A stretch of 64,000 bases of DNA from CAVZCK01 sp963798805 (lineage in GTDB: Bacteria > Pseudomonadota > Alphaproteobacteria > Rhizobiales > Rhodomicrobiaceae). A program made the translations under genes and the position numbers. The DNA is taken from positions 620,001-684,000 of the forward strand of contig CAWCVC010000010.1 of assembly GCA_963798805.1 (NCBI GenBank), written 5' to 3'. Shown in pieces: positions 1 to 10,040 of the stretch. The notes beneath the pieces were generated by a model, which did not search any database, had not been told where the DNA came from, and was given only the letters and a program-made list of their open reading frames with translations. Position 1 is the stretch's first letter. The number at the start of each line of letters is the position of its first letter.

Positions 1-420
1 CGCGCGTTTCGAGGCCGGTGTGGCGCTCGCAGCGCGCACCGAGCCTGCGTCTCGTTCTCGTTCTCGTGACTGGACCGAAGACAGAGCGTGTCCGCGCTCT
101 CGCGCTTGGAAAAGGCATTTCCGAAGAGCGAGTCACCTTGAGCTCCACTCGACGACTACCTACGAGAACGCTCACTACACCCGCCGTCTTTTGACAAATG
201 GTGACGGGCCTAACGGGGCGCTGGCTGCTCGTTACAAGTGGCATTCATATGCCCCGGGCGGTCGGCGTCTTCCGACATGCAGGCTTCGACGTCGTGCCCT
301 ATCCGGTCTTTGCGACGGAGTATCCGCAGATCGTCACAGTCTATGGCTTGCCCTACGGGAATGGATAGGCCTTATCGTGTACGACGTGCGGGGGCGCACT
401 GATGCGCTCTGGCCGTCGCC
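1..420 (+). pseudogene. YdcF/DUF218-family protein, decayed
   Basis: Pieces of a DUF218 (YdcF/SanA-like) envelope protein are spread over different frames. Near 220-300 one frame reads LLVTSGIHMPRAVGVFRHAG, which matches the conserved DUF218 core, and near 345-410 another frame reads EWIGLIVYDVRGRTDALWP, which matches the usual C-terminal end of the family. An earlier frame near 45-80 reads LVLVTGPKTERV. The pieces are in the right order but cannot be joined without several frameshifts, so this is a pseudogene. The 5' end lies outside the window. In exopolysaccharide loci this family often sits beside glycosyltransferases, as here. Confidence 0.65.
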
Positions 421-458
421 ACGCGAGGCCCCCCGATCTCCGCCGGCTGCAAGTCACG

Positions 459-1051
459 ATGGAAAAGGTTGGTGGCAATTGGGACAGTGTGACGGATCGA
501 ACGCAATGAGGATCGACGTCGCGACCAATCGTGCTGCTCGTAAATGGAGCCGAAAGGTGATTGCGGGCCGCGTGCTCTGGGATCTCGCGCACCCGCTTTT
601 TGCGTTCAGTCCAAGGCCGATGTGGGCATGGTGACGCGGCTTGCTGCTCCTTTTCGGATACGATTGGTCGGCGGGCGCAAATCTATCCGACAGCTCGCAT
701 TTCGATTCCCTGGAACCTTTCCATCGGACACGACAGCGCGATCGGCGATCACGCAATTGTCTACGCCCTTGGCCCCATCACCATCGGCACCCGAACAACG
801 ATTTCGCAAGGTGCCCACCTGTGCGCCGGAACCCATGATTACCGCGACCGACGATGCCGCTGATAAAGCCAACGATCACTATCGGCGATGACGCCTGGAT
901 CTGTGTCAATGCTTCGTGCGTCCAGGCGTGCAGTTGGCCCCTGCACCATCGTCGGCGCTCGCGCCGTCGTCGTGAAGAACGTCGCGGCCAACCTAATCGT
1001 CGCCGAAATCCGGCACGAGTCGTAAAACCACGGGGTCGAGACACGAAATGA
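459..1051 (+). pseudogene. WcaF-type sugar acetyltransferase (left-handed beta-helix), decayed
   Basis: Several frames together rebuild a colanic-acid WcaF-type O-acetyltransferase. The N-terminal part contains GRVLWDLAHPLFAFSPRP (about 565-625). The hexapeptide core contains IYPTARISIPWNLSIGHDSA and ISQGAHLCAGTHDYRD (about 680-850). Then ITIGDDAWICVNA follows (about 865-915), and in a further frame the C-terminal block GARAVVVKNVAANLIVAGNP (about 955-1015). At least three frame changes are needed, so no functional product is expected. The original stop overlaps the ATG of the next reading frame in an ATGA, a trace of the former operon. Confidence 0.75.
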
Positions 1052-1706
1052 GCAATATCGCCATCAACGAAATCTCTGGCTGCCGGTACGCGAATACCGT
1101 AACGAGATCTCCCACAAGATCCTGCTGAAGCCGACGTTTGCCGCGCTCGATGCCTTCTTCTCGAACAGTGGGCGGCCACGCCGGCTGTCGATCTCGTGTG
1201 TGGCGATGGCAGCGTAGCGGCTTTGCTTGCCGACAGAGGATATGACGTCTGTGGCGCCGATCATCCGAGGAGGGCATTGTCAAGCGAGAACTGCCTATCC
1301 CGGCCGCCACCTCGAGATCGGTTCTGCGTACGAGGACCTCGCCAAACGCTATGGCCGTTTTCCAGCCGTGGGCAGCCTTGGGTTCCTCGAGCATGTCTAC
1401 GCGCCGCGCGATTACGCCATCACGCTCTATGATCTGTTGGAACCCGGCGGAATAACAATTCTATCCACTCCCTACCACGGCTACATCAAAAATCTCGCTC
1501 TGGCGCTATCCGGAAAGCTGGACGATCATTTCACCGCGCTTTGGGATCACGGCCACATCAAGTTCTGGTCGATCAAGATGTCTGGAATACTTCTGCGCGA
1601 GGTCGGGTTCGAGCAGCAGACATTCTCTCGGGTCTGGACGGATACCGCCGCCTGCAATGTCGCTAATCGCCGTGGCGAAGAAACCGGCGGCATAGGCAGC
1701 GGGTGA
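1048..1706 (+). pseudogene. Class I SAM-dependent methyltransferase, decayed
   Basis: The ATG at 1048 overlaps the stop of the acetyltransferase remnant. The first frame breaks after about ten codons; the reading continues in a second frame as EISHKILLKPTFAALDAFFS, then VGDGSVAALLADRGYDVCGA (SAM-binding motif I region), and in a third frame from about 1285 to 1625 as a long block including FLEHVYAPRDYAITLYDLLE and DHFTALWDHGHIKFWS. This is the ubiE/UbiG-like fold of methyltransferases common in polysaccharide loci. The order of blocks is intact but at least two frameshifts separate them. The substrate cannot be told from the sequence. Confidence 0.7.
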
Positions 1707-1709
1707 CAT

Positions 1710-2640
1710 CTCCCCATGAGACGCGATCGGCTCATTCATGGGACCAGCCGAACGCTCGACGAGGAGCAGCACATCGAGCGCTGCATCGCGAGTCTCCGGA
1801 GATCAATGCGATACTTTAACGGTGGTCGACAGCGGCTCGCGAGACAAAACATTACCGAGTCCGCCACGCGCTCGGGGCTGATGTCGTCGTAAACCCTTGG
1901 GTGAACTACGCAACGTACATGAACTTCGGCATTGACCAACTCGCTGGTCGCGGCGGTTGGCAGCTGCGGATCGATGCCGACTGGATCGTCACATCCGCAC
2001 AGCCCGCCAAACCCTCCTGGAAGCCGTTGCCAAAGCCGGTGAACATGTCTGACGGGCTGCTGGTACAGCGCCGCATCCGTTTCCCCGGGCGGCGCATCCG
2101 CTCATGGCGTCATCGAGCCTAGCTCCCAGCTACGCGGCTCTGGCGCAACGGCCGCGGTCACTGCGAACAGCGGTGGATGGACGAGCATAGACAGCGTACC
2201 TGGCTGGTGCACTCTCAATCTGGGCGTGGGCCTCAGCCACATCGATCTGGAACTCGCTGACCTGGTGGACGGCGAAGCACAACAGTCACGCCTCGCGGGA
2301 GGCCGTCCTCAATCTCAACTGGCCGGTATGGATCGCTCAATATTGACCCATATGCAAATGGGCAGACGAGCCTGCAGGCGCGCCGCCGACGGTTCGTGAA
2401 GGAGAAGATCTACGCCAGACTTTCGGTGACCACCCGGGCTCTCTTATATTTTCTCTATCGGTATAACTCCCTGCGGCTGGGTTTTCTCGACGGGCGGGAA
2501 GGTCGGGATTTCCACCTGATGCAAGCGCTTTGGTACCGGACGCTCGTCGATGCCAAAGCGTGCCGAGATAGAGCAATATGCGCCATCCCACGGGCTTTCC
2601 ATTCCCGAAGCAATCAAAGGACCGCCGTAGCTATCCGACG
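1710..2640 (+). pseudogene. Family 2 glycosyltransferase, decayed
   Basis: Pieces of a GT-A fold glycosyltransferase occur in different frames: RTLDEEQHIERCIASLR (N-terminal nucleotide-binding region), TVVDSGSRDKT in another frame near 1820, then WQLRIDADWIVT with the DAD metal-binding motif near 1960-1990, LWRNGRGHCEQRWMDEH near 2140-2190, and a C-terminal block LLYFLYRYNSLRLGFLDGRE near 2435-2495. Stops and frame changes break every block, so the gene is dead. Block order and strand match the three remnants upstream, so all four probably formed one operon making or modifying a surface polysaccharide. Confidence 0.7.
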
Positions 2641-2734
2641 TTGGCAAGTAACCGGGTACCCATCACACCACAAAAGGTCCTGGCCGGTGGCATCGCTAGC
2701 GTAGCTCTCCCTCGCCGCGTGACGGTAATTGCAA

Positions 2735-3070
2735 GTGTAATCGGAAATCGATGATGGCGTTCTCGGCTGCCTTTCGATTTTCGCCTTCGCTGGCGGACAA
2801 TAGGAAAGCCGAGGCACGGATGCGTCTTCACGCGATGACCCATCCCGGCACAGTCACCGGTTTCCCGGTCATGCGGTATCAAAGCTCACATTTTGCCGTT
2901 TTCTGTTTGGCGTCGAGGACATCGAAATATCAACGCACGCGCGGTGACATCCCGCAACGCCTGGAAGCCGGCACGTTTGGTTATTCCCACGCCGACGCTG
3001 CCTTCTACATAGGCTCGGGCAGCAGATTCATCCGATGTCCGAAGGCGACATCGACCCCAGCGAAGCAATG
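2735..3070 (+). pseudogene. Possible asparagine synthase-like fragment (N-terminal glutaminase part)
   Basis: One frame near 2755-2800 reads VLGCLSIFAFAGG and another near 2810-2870 reads RMRLHAMTHPGTVTGF, which resembles the conserved start of glutamine-hydrolysing asparagine synthases (the family has MTHRGPDGTG at this point). No further glutaminase motif can be read clearly and frames change repeatedly. Such enzymes do occur in exopolysaccharide loci, which makes the reading plausible, but this is a weak call. Confidence 0.25.
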
Positions 3071-4198
3071 AAGTGGTCATCTGATCCATGCAGGTCAATG
3101 CCAATGAAACTTTGGTCAGATCGGACGATCCGGGCGCGATTCAAACATTCAATATCGGCGGCCTGCGCTTCTTGCTGCACTGGAGTTCTTGGGAAAGTCT
3201 TTCGGTTCCGCCGGCAACCCCTGCTTCTTCACAGACGCGAAGGTCGTCGCTCGGGATAGGCAAGCGGCGAGCTTGAGCTCAATTCCACTGTTGCAGCATC
3301 TCTCATTGAGCGACGGCGCCTCAGCCACGGTGCCCGCACCATCCCTAACTCTACGGGACTGTTACTGGGCGCGCCCGGATCCTAAGCCTCGACCGTTCAA
3401 GATCCCATCATCTGCAAGTGATTTCCCACACGCGGTGGGCGAGGGCTTGTCCCGTTCCAAATTCCTGCTGGCCAGCAACGAAACGATTACGACGGTATTG
3501 TCTGCATCCGCCGGCGGCCTCCTCCACGTGGCACCCCGACGATGACAGATCCGATGGGCTCCTTCGATCGACGGTGCGAGAGGCTCACGAAAGCTACTTG
3601 AGCTTGCGACAACTCTGGGAACTCTCACAAGCTGATCGAGCGGATCGAGATGTGGGACTGCGAAATCTCGTACCTGACGCAGGGGACCGAGGTTGCGTAT
3701 TTCAGATGATCGTGTAGCAGATGGCCTCAACACCTGGGGGCGGTGACAGGTCCAGCTACAAATCCGCGCGCATGAAATATCGCCGAGAAACGTCGACGCT
3801 AGTGCGCAGGGCCTTAGACCCTGGTCTGGCGGTAGCTCGGCTTCGACGCCTAATGCGATGGGGATGGTACAAATTGAGGACGCTGAACCTCGTCTCCCCT
3901 TATCACGAACAAGGCTCTGACAATTACGTTTGGCTGTGAAATGATATTCTCAGTCGTTGGCGGTCACGACTGTAACCATGACAATCGCGCGCGATGAGCT
4001 CACACATGCAGTGGGTGATCCGGGCTATCTACGTTGGTTCTAAGATCGTGCCAGCAGAAGGCAATGTCGCCGATGAGCAGCCAGTTGGATGAAGCCTTCT
4101 TGGTAAGGTCACTGGCTTTCGATTTAAACGGAAATCTAGTTCTGGTTGGTCATCACCGGACGGAGAAGCCAAGCGGTCCCATAGTTCTTCGAAGGTTA
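3071..4198. other. Unreadable decayed stretch
   Basis: No gene can be recognised on either strand over about 1.1 kb. Several short open frames exist, the longest of them under 125 codons, and none shows a family motif that I can name. The stretch lies between decayed polysaccharide genes and a decayed recombinase, so it is most likely more of the same degraded DNA. Confidence 0.5.
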
Positions 4199-4690
4199 TT
4201 ACGCGTTCGCCAATTTGTGGCTCGAAACAATTTGATCAACGCGCCGCCCGCAAGTTTTCGCTTCCTGCGATCGACGCAATCCATCGAGCAGAGATCCATA
4301 GATAGTCTTTAGCCCGTCAATTTGGTTGCCCGCTTCCCAATGCCGAGAAGCGCCGATGCGCATAGAGTGGCCGGAAAGGTCGGCTCTCAGAGGGAGATCG
4401 AGGCCGGCTCGCTTCGTGGAGCGTTTGATGAGGCGGCGAAGGGATAACGTGAAGAGCGGGCCGTCGGCAACGCCACGCAGGTGAAGCGAACGAAACAACG
4501 GAGCGCTTGCCAGTTCGGCTTCCATGATCCACCGATGCAGCACCGGGAACTGTATCGGGTGAAAGATACGCGATCCGTCCCTCGCCGGCGACATCTGCCT
4601 TGGTGCGGGGGATGAGGATGCTGCCGGTGCCAAAGCGCTACGGCTCGATCTGCTCGACGGGGCATGGCCGACAATTCTGAACTGCGGCAG
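4199..4690 (-). pseudogene. Tyrosine recombinase (phage integrase family), C-terminal remnant
   Basis: Reading the minus strand from about 4690 downward gives, in changing frames, ALGTGSILIPRTKADVAGEG, then the catalytic-domain blocks PLFRSLHLRGVADGPLFTLS and DLSGHSMRIGASRHWEAGNQ. The last contains the HxxR box of tyrosine recombinases. The N-terminal SAM-like domain and the terminal tyrosine region are missing or out of frame, and at least one frameshift is needed. It shows that an integrating element once stood here. No tRNA attachment site was seen nearby. Confidence 0.7.
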
Positions 4691-4824
4691 AGCATATTCT
4701 AGCCGATCTTATTCAGCCGCAGTTAGAAATTGCGCTGGCGAATGTGGCGCAAGGCATTGAACTTGCGTAGGAAATGGGTGTCGCAGCCATCCTATGCGCG
4801 CCGCAGCGCAGAGCCACACCCGCC

Positions 4825-6192
4825 ATGACCGACGATAGCCCGCTCACCGTTCCCTATCCAGCCGTGTCGCGCAAGAAAGTCACAGCTGCCTTCGATGGCG
4901 GTCGTCTCTCCTCCGACAGCGGCGTCATGCTGCTCGCGCTTGCCGAGCGTCGGCGGGCTCTCTCCCAAACTCTCGCTGCTTTGATCGCCGACCGGCGCGA
5001 TCGGGCGCATATTACGCACACAGTTGAGGACATACTGAAAGGGCGCATGTTGGCGATCGCCTGCGGCTACGCGGATGGCAATGACTTCGACTGGCTGCGC
5101 TGCGATGCCGCCTTCAAGCTTGCCTGCGGGCGGCTGCCCGACACGGGCAATGATCTATGCTCGCAGCCGACCATCTCGCGCTGGGAGAACGCGCCGACGC
5201 TGAAGGAGATCATCCGCCTGACCTATGCGCTCGTCGACATCTGGTGCCGGAGCTACAAGATGCCGCCGGCATCGGTGGTGCTGGACATCGATGACACGCT
5301 CGACGTGGTGCACGGCCATCAGAAACTGTCGGAATGGAACGCCCATTACGACGAGCGCTGCTTTCTGCCGATCCACATCTATGAGACAGCGACGGGCCGC
5401 CCGGTCACCATGATCCTGCGTCCGGGCAAGACGCCCTCAGGCAAGGAAGTCCGTGGATTACTGCGCCGTCTGATCAATCGCATTCGCCGGCATTGGTCCG
5501 ATACGCGCATCACCATTCGTGGCGATAGTCACTACGGCCAAGAAGAAGTTATGAGCTGGTGTGAGGCCAATGGCATCGACTATGTCTTCGGCTTTGCTGG
5601 CAATACCGTGCTCGACCGCTTGGTCGAACCGGAGGCCGATGATATCCGGACGCGCCGCGCCGAGGAGCAACTTGCCGTTCTGCGCGGCTTCGCCGAAACG
5701 CGCTATGCGGCAAAATCCTGGGCCAGGGAGCGCCGTGTTGTGGCACGTATCGAGGCGAGCGCCAGTCATGAGGACGACATGCTCCGCCGCGGGCTCGACA
5801 TCCGCTATGCCGTCACCTCGCTGGCGAAAGGCAACGCCGAGCACATCTATGCGACCCTCTACTGCGAGAGGGGACAGGCAGAGAATCTGATCAAGCAACA
5901 TAAAGCGCAACTCGCATCCGATCGCACCAGCTGCCGATCGCCGCTTGCTAATCAGATGCGGCTCATTCTGCACACCGCCGCCTATTGGCTGATGCTCGAT
6001 GTGCGCGATTGCGTGCCGTCCTGGCATCCTTTGCGGCAAAGCGAGTTCGCCAGCATTCGCCTGCGCCTGCTGAAAATCGCCGGACGTTTCGTCGAGACCG
6101 CGAGCCGCATCCGTGTGGCACTCGCCTCGTGCTGCCCGGAGGCCGAGCTGTTCAGCCTCGTTGCCTTCCGGCTGCAATCGTCCGGGCCATGA
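4825..6192 (+). CDS. IS1380-family transposase
   Basis: A 455-residue protein reading from ATG 4825. It has the IS1380 family layout: an N-terminal part with FDGGRLSSDSGVMLL, then the first acidic catalytic motif VLDIDDTLDVVHGHQ, a second with IRGDSHYG, and the conserved GQAENLIK and LASDRTSCRSPLANQMRL blocks near the C-terminus. Length is normal for the family and no frameshift is visible, so it may be active. The ATG at 4825 is chosen because alignment to the family starts at the following residues; an in-frame upstream ATG at 4774 exists. I could not define the terminal inverted repeats by eye. Confidence 0.9.
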   Translation: MTDDSPLTVPYPAVSRKKVTAAFDGGRLSSDSGVMLLALAERRRALSQTLAALIADRRDRAHITHTVEDILKGRMLAIACGYADGNDFDWLRCDAAFKLACGRLPDTGNDLCSQPTISRWENAPTLKEIIRLTYALVDIWCRSYKMPPASVVLDIDDTLDVVHGHQKLSEWNAHYDERCFLPIHIYETATGRPVTMILRPGKTPSGKEVRGLLRRLINRIRRHWSDTRITIRGDSHYGQEEVMSWCEANGIDYVFGFAGNTVLDRLVEPEADDIRTRRAEEQLAVLRGFAETRYAAKSWARERRVVARIEASASHEDDMLRRGLDIRYAVTSLAKGNAEHIYATLYCERGQAENLIKQHKAQLASDRTSCRSPLANQMRLILHTAAYWLMLDVRDCVPSWHPLRQSEFASIRLRLLKIAGRFVETASRIRVALASCCPEAELFSLVAFRLQSSGP

Positions 6193-6364
6193 ATGGTGGG
6201 GCATGACCGCCCCAGGAGCCCGGACCATCCACCTTCAGCGCGTCGACAGCGTACTCGAGCCGATCAGCCTGCCGGACGTGTCCGCACAGGACGGATCACC
6301 TCGCCCAGCAAGAACGGAAAGAAGATAGCCTGCTCGGACGCATAAGAACGGCTAGTGCACTGAC

Positions 6365-7458
6365 TCAATCAGATGGTGCAGGCAGGCGCTTGAGTTTGCC
6401 GAAAATTTCTTTGGCGGATTTCGTCCAGACAAAGGGCTTGAGGTGACCGTTGTGATCGCGGATGTAGCGGCGGATGGCATCTTCCAATTCGGCGACGGAT
6501 TTGAAGACGCCGCGACGGATGCGCCTTCGGGTGATGACTGAGAAGAAGCCCTCGACGGCGTTGAGCCAGAGCCTGTCCCCGCGAAGGCGGGGAATGCGGA
6601 TGTGGGCGTGAAGTGGAAGACCCAGCGCGGATTGTCGGCCAGCCATTGCTTGACCTTGGGATGCTTGTGGGTGGCGTAATTGTCGAGGATGGCATGGATG
6701 ACCTTTCCCGCCGGAACGGCGCGCTCCACCGCATTGAGGAACTTGATAAACTCCTGATGCCGGTGCTTTTGCATGCAACGCCCCAACACGGTGCCATCGA
6801 GAATATTGAGCGCGGCGAACAGGGTGGTGGTGCCATTCCGCTTATAATCGTGGGTCATGGTTGCGCATTTGCCGGGCTTCAGCGGAAGGCCGGGTTGCGT
6901 GCGATCGAGCGCCTGAATCTGGCTTTTCTCATCGATGGACAGCACCACGGCATGACAGGGCGGCTCCATGTACAGGCCGACGACATCCTCCACTTTCGCG
7001 GCAAAGGCGGGATCGTTGGACATCTTGAAGGTGCGTAAGCGGTGAGGTTGAAGGCGATGCCCATCCCAGATGCGTTGCACCGTCCGCAAGCTGACGCCGA
7101 CAGCCTTGGCGACCGCCCGGCCGGTCCAATGCGTCGCGTTATGGGGTGGCTCGGAGCATGGCAGCGCCAGCACCCTGGCCACGGTCTCCAACTGAACAGG
7201 GGCTTTACCCGGCTTGCGCGTCTTGTCCCGCAAGAGGCCATCCACCCCTTGCTCGGCATATCGCAACTGCCAGCGCCACACCGCCGGGCGACTGCCACCG
7301 ATCTGCCTCGCCACCTCCAGAACGGGCAGCCTGTCTGCCGAAAGAAGAACGATCCGTGCCCGCTGAACGTGCTTCTGCGCGCTGTTGCGATCCTCAATAA
7401 CCGCCGCCAAACGCGCGCGGTCCTCAGAGGCGATGATGATGCTGACGGTTTGTGCCAT
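6365..7458 (-). pseudogene. IS630-family transposase, disrupted by a short palindromic insertion
   Basis: The N-terminal part (minus strand from ATG 7458) has a winged-helix DNA-binding region and the DDE domain with VVLSIDEKSQIQALDR and HAILDNYATHKHPKVKQWL. Just after FHFTPTSA the frame runs into a GC-rich palindrome and shifts; the expected continuation (LNAVEGFFSVITRRRIRRG, with the catalytic glutamate) is found in the next frame down to 6365. The frame change therefore separates the third acidic residue from the other two. Some IS630 elements use programmed frameshifting, but the extra sequence here looks like an insertion, so I treat it as a broken gene. Confidence 0.85.
6573..6596. repeat. 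Short palindromic insertion inside the IS630 transposase
   Basis: About 20-24 bp absent from the expected IS630 reading frame. The core TCCCCGCGAAGGCGGGGA (6576-6593) is a near-perfect palindrome. A copy with one change in the 16-bp core, in the opposite orientation, lies at 15393-15410, so this is a dispersed small repeat rather than a random duplication. Confidence 0.6.
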
Positions 7459-7517
7459 ATCAGCAAAATCGCACGAACTAGGCCGCGTGTAAATCCTCTG
7501 TTTGCGTCAGTGCACTA

Positions 7518-7585
7518 GTGTTCCGGCCCAAACATTCGCAAAAGTGCTCGCGGCGGATGGGTAGCGAATGTTTGGGCCGGAACAC
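7518..7585. repeat. Short hairpin element with TA flanks (MITE-like), copy 1
   Basis: Perfect 22-bp inverted arms (GTGTTCCGGCCCAAACATTC followed by GC, and the reverse complement) enclose a 24-bp loop. TA lies at both edges (7516-7517 and 7586-7587), each within CTAG. The left TA is shared with the right end of the IS630 element. The layout equals that of the two elements near 57.1 kb. Confidence 0.75.
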
Positions 7586-7643
7586 TAGTCGACGCTGATG
7601 AAGGCAGCATCGCGCAATCCCGCGCTCCCGCATAAGGTGATTA

Positions 7644-7858
7644 TGATCACCGCTTCGCAATGCAGAGCGGCCCGTGGGCTGCTGAACTGGACGCATGACG
7701 ACTTCGCTGAAAAGGCTCAGATGGGCGTCGTAACAATTCGAGAGTTCGAGTGAAGTAAGACGGAGCCGCACTGGGCAACGCTGATCGTGATGAAGAACGC
7801 TTTGAAATGGCTGGCATTGAGTTGACCGACAACGAGGGTATACGCCGCTATCGATAGC
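7644..7858 (+). pseudogene. XRE-family helix-turn-helix regulator, decayed
   Basis: From ATG 7644 the frame reads ITASQCRAARGLLNWTHDDF then AEKAQMGVVTIREFE, a typical Cro/C1 helix-turn-helix start, followed by a TGA and then SKTEPHWATLIVMKNAL in the same frame. The end is found in another frame as FEMAGIELTDNEGIRRYR with a stop at 7858. The family is normally about 70 residues and usually ends with such an IRRY motif. One nonsense codon and one frameshift make this a pseudogene. Confidence 0.75.
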
Positions 7859-8206
7859 CCGCACGTAATCATCTTCCGGATTGTGGACGTTATCTGTCTG
7901 CAACATGTGATTTTCACGGGGCGACCCGGAGCAGCGTCAGTTTAAGTTTAGTGAAACGAACCAAATGGCTGACAAGCAATTCCACTTTCCGCAGGGAGTA
8001 TTGTCCGCGCAAGCCAAGGCACCTTTTGTGCCGCGGAGACTTCGGCGCGAGAACGACAATCAGTGAGTGAATAATATCCTCCCGTTTGTCCCCGCTTATT
8101 CCCGGCCGATTCCGCGTCGGCCGCTGCTATCGCCCATGCGCAACAACTCCTCTTGGCGCGCGCGCTCAGGGAACCTTGCTCCAATCGCAGACGCATCTGT
8201 TCCACC
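7859..8206. other. Region between regulator remnant and glycosyltransferase gene
   Basis: No convincing gene on either strand. An AT-richer patch at 7900-7975 could hold a promoter for the glycosyltransferase gene downstream, but no clear -35/-10 pair stands out. Confidence 0.3.
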
Positions 8207-9556
8207 ATGCGAATAATTTTTATCAATCGCTATTTCCATCCCGACCATTCCGCAACGAGCCAAATATTGTCAGATCTCGCATTTGCACTGGGAAAGCGCG
8301 GCAAACTAATCTGCGTCATTACGAGCCGCCAGCTTTACGATGCGCCTGAGATCCGGCTACCCGGTCGCGAGACGATCTCGAACGTTGTAGTCTACCGAGT
8401 TTGGACCTCCCGTTTTGGGCGGCATAATCTCGTCGGCCGTGCAATCGACTACCTGACCTTCTACCTTTCTGCTGCCTGGACGCTTTGGAAGGTGTCGCGC
8501 CGTGGCGACATCATTGTCGCGAAGACCGACCCTCCAATGCTCTCGGTCGTGACCGCGCCAATTGCGAGGATGCGCCGCGCAAATTTGGTGAACTGGCTGC
8601 AGGATCTCTTCCCCGAAGTGCTGGAAGAGCTTGATGTTGATCGGAAATCTCTGCGGCGCACGGCATATAATTTCATGCGCACGCTGCGAAATCGTTCTTT
8701 GCAGCAAGCTCAAATGAATATTGTTATCGGTGAGCGCATGGCAGAGAGGTTGGCGCGTTTCGAGGTGCCTGTAGAGCGCATTCGTATTATTCCCAATTGG
8801 GCGAATGGTGAGCTTATTAAGCCGTTTCCTCATGCAACCAATTCTCTCCGGCAAGAATGGGGTTTGGAGGACAAATTCGTTGTCGGTTATTCTGGCAATC
8901 TCGGCCGTGCGCATGAGGTTGATACATTGATTGAGGCCATCGCGTATCTTGAACAGGATCGCAATGTGAAGTCGGCCAGAAGAGAAGAAACCGGCCTAAA
9001 GTGCGATGTCGTCTGGCTGTTCATTGGTGGTGGCGCGCTTTCCCGACAGCTCGGAGGTGAAATCGCTGCGCGTGGCTTAGCCTCTGTCCGCTTTCGTCCC
9101 TACCAGCCCCGCGAACGCCTCGCCGAAAGCCTTTCAGTGCCGGATGTCCATCTCGTATCCCTTAGGCCCGAGTTGGAAGGACTAATTGTTCCCAGCAAGT
9201 ATTATGGCATCGCGGCCGTGGGACGGCCGACCATTTTTGTTGGCGACGCGGACGGCGAGATAGCCCGTATTCTGAAAGCCGAAGGGGGCGGACAAACGGT
9301 AGCGCTTGGCGATGGCGCCGGACTTGCGGCACTCATCCGGATGTTCATTGAAAATGCGGCTATGACCCAAGAGATGGGACGCCGCGCGCACTGCGCATTC
9401 AAGCGTGGCTTTGATCTTCCAGTTGCGATTAGAGCATGGGAGGAGGCATTGACGGCGGTGCAGAACAATTTGGCTGAGACCGTTTGCGAGCGTACCAATC
9501 GCCACATTGACTGTACTCCAAATCGGCTCGTAACAAAACAAGATGAGCCGTCATAA
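8207..9556 (+). CDS. Family 4 glycosyltransferase (WcaI-like)
   Basis: A 449-residue GT-B fold glycosyltransferase. The start MRIIFINRYFHPDHSATSQI is typical for WcaI-like colanic-acid transferases, so ATG 8207 is preferred to starts further upstream. The C-terminal half carries FVVGYSGNLGRAHEVDTLIE (start of the nucleotide-sugar domain) and DVHLVSLRPELEGLIVPSKY, the donor-binding E-rich segment with VPSK. It probably adds a sugar to a lipid-linked repeat unit at the inner face of the membrane; donor and acceptor are unknown. No damage is visible, unlike the neighbouring genes, and it is separated from other polysaccharide genes only by insertion sequences. Confidence 0.88.
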   Translation: MRIIFINRYFHPDHSATSQILSDLAFALGKRGKLICVITSRQLYDAPEIRLPGRETISNVVVYRVWTSRFGRHNLVGRAIDYLTFYLSAAWTLWKVSRRGDIIVAKTDPPMLSVVTAPIARMRRANLVNWLQDLFPEVLEELDVDRKSLRRTAYNFMRTLRNRSLQQAQMNIVIGERMAERLARFEVPVERIRIIPNWANGELIKPFPHATNSLRQEWGLEDKFVVGYSGNLGRAHEVDTLIEAIAYLEQDRNVKSARREETGLKCDVVWLFIGGGALSRQLGGEIAARGLASVRFRPYQPRERLAESLSVPDVHLVSLRPELEGLIVPSKYYGIAAVGRPTIFVGDADGEIARILKAEGGGQTVALGDGAGLAALIRMFIENAAMTQEMGRRAHCAFKRGFDLPVAIRAWEEALTAVQNNLAETVCERTNRHIDCTPNRLVTKQDEPS

Positions 9557-9704
9557 TACTGGTATCGCAGGACGGGGCTGAGACGAATTCGAGGACGCCA
9601 CATTTTCCTTAGATGGGATGGCTGCTAGGAAAAGTTTAAAAAACGAAAACTCGACCTGACAGACAGTGTCTGGAGAGCTGCCGGGTGTCGCCCGTCCGAT
9701 ATAG

Positions 9705-9860
9705 TCAGGCGGCGATCATTTTCTCCTTTGCCATTGGGATGGCGTCAAGGACAGTCCGCATCGGTGTCTTGCCGAAGCACCAGCGTCCCTGATGTGGGCG
9801 TTCCTCATTGTGACCCGTGATCCAGGCATCGAGATCCGCCTGCAATTCCGTAAGCATACG
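9705..9860 (-). pseudogene. IS481-family transposase, C-terminal remnant
   Basis: Minus-strand reading down to the stop at 9705 gives LQADLDAWITGHNEERPHQG, then RWCFGKTPMRTVLDAIPMAK and KEKMIAA. The HNxxRPHxG box and the following GKTPM segment are the usual end of IS481/IS3-type integrase cores. Its N-terminal counterpart is at 11660-12201 on the same strand; the part between is replaced by other insertion sequences. Confidence 0.8.
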
Positions 9861-9899
9861 CTGGAGGCCGCGAGAGGTGGCGCTACGGCGTGGCCATAC

Positions 9900-10040
9900 T
9901 CAGGCGGCCTTCAGCTGGCTCAGCCCCTTCCACTGCCAGGGCAGCAATTCGGGGAGCCGGCTCTGCGGGGTGTCCGCGATGCGGGCGAGCACGTCGGCCA
10001 CCGCCGTCTGGCTCTCCGCGCCAGACGGCGGAAAGGCCGC
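9900..10040 (-). pseudogene. IS66-family transposase (TnpC), C-terminal remnant
   Basis: The minus strand reads VADVLARIADTPQSRLPELL followed by PWQWKGLSQLKAA and a stop at 9900. This is the well-conserved C-terminus of IS66-type TnpC. A second IS66 piece (SLKRWDGFARFLQDGRICLS) lies at about 11530-11650 on the same strand, on the other side of the IS110 gene. Confidence 0.8.

Larger units (their letters stand above)
6355..7515. mobile_element. IS630-family element with TA-flanked inverted repeats
   Basis: The ends are inverted repeats: left GTGCACTGACTCAATCAGA starting at 6355 and right, read inward on the minus strand, GTGCACTGACGCAAACAGA ending at 7515; 17 of 19 positions match. Each end is flanked by TA within CTAG (TA at 6353-6354 and 7516-7517). 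This fits the TA target duplication of the IS630/Tc1-mariner group and the CTAG preference reported for IS630. The element is about 1.16 kb and carries one reverse-strand transposase gene that is frameshifted. Confidence 0.85.

Noticed and set aside
4199..4825. An attachment site or tRNA gene beside the recombinase remnant
   Set aside because: No tRNA-like cloverleaf or direct repeat pair could be found by eye.
5458..6228. A 256-codon reverse frame opposite the IS1380 transposase
   Set aside because: Shadow frame without motif.
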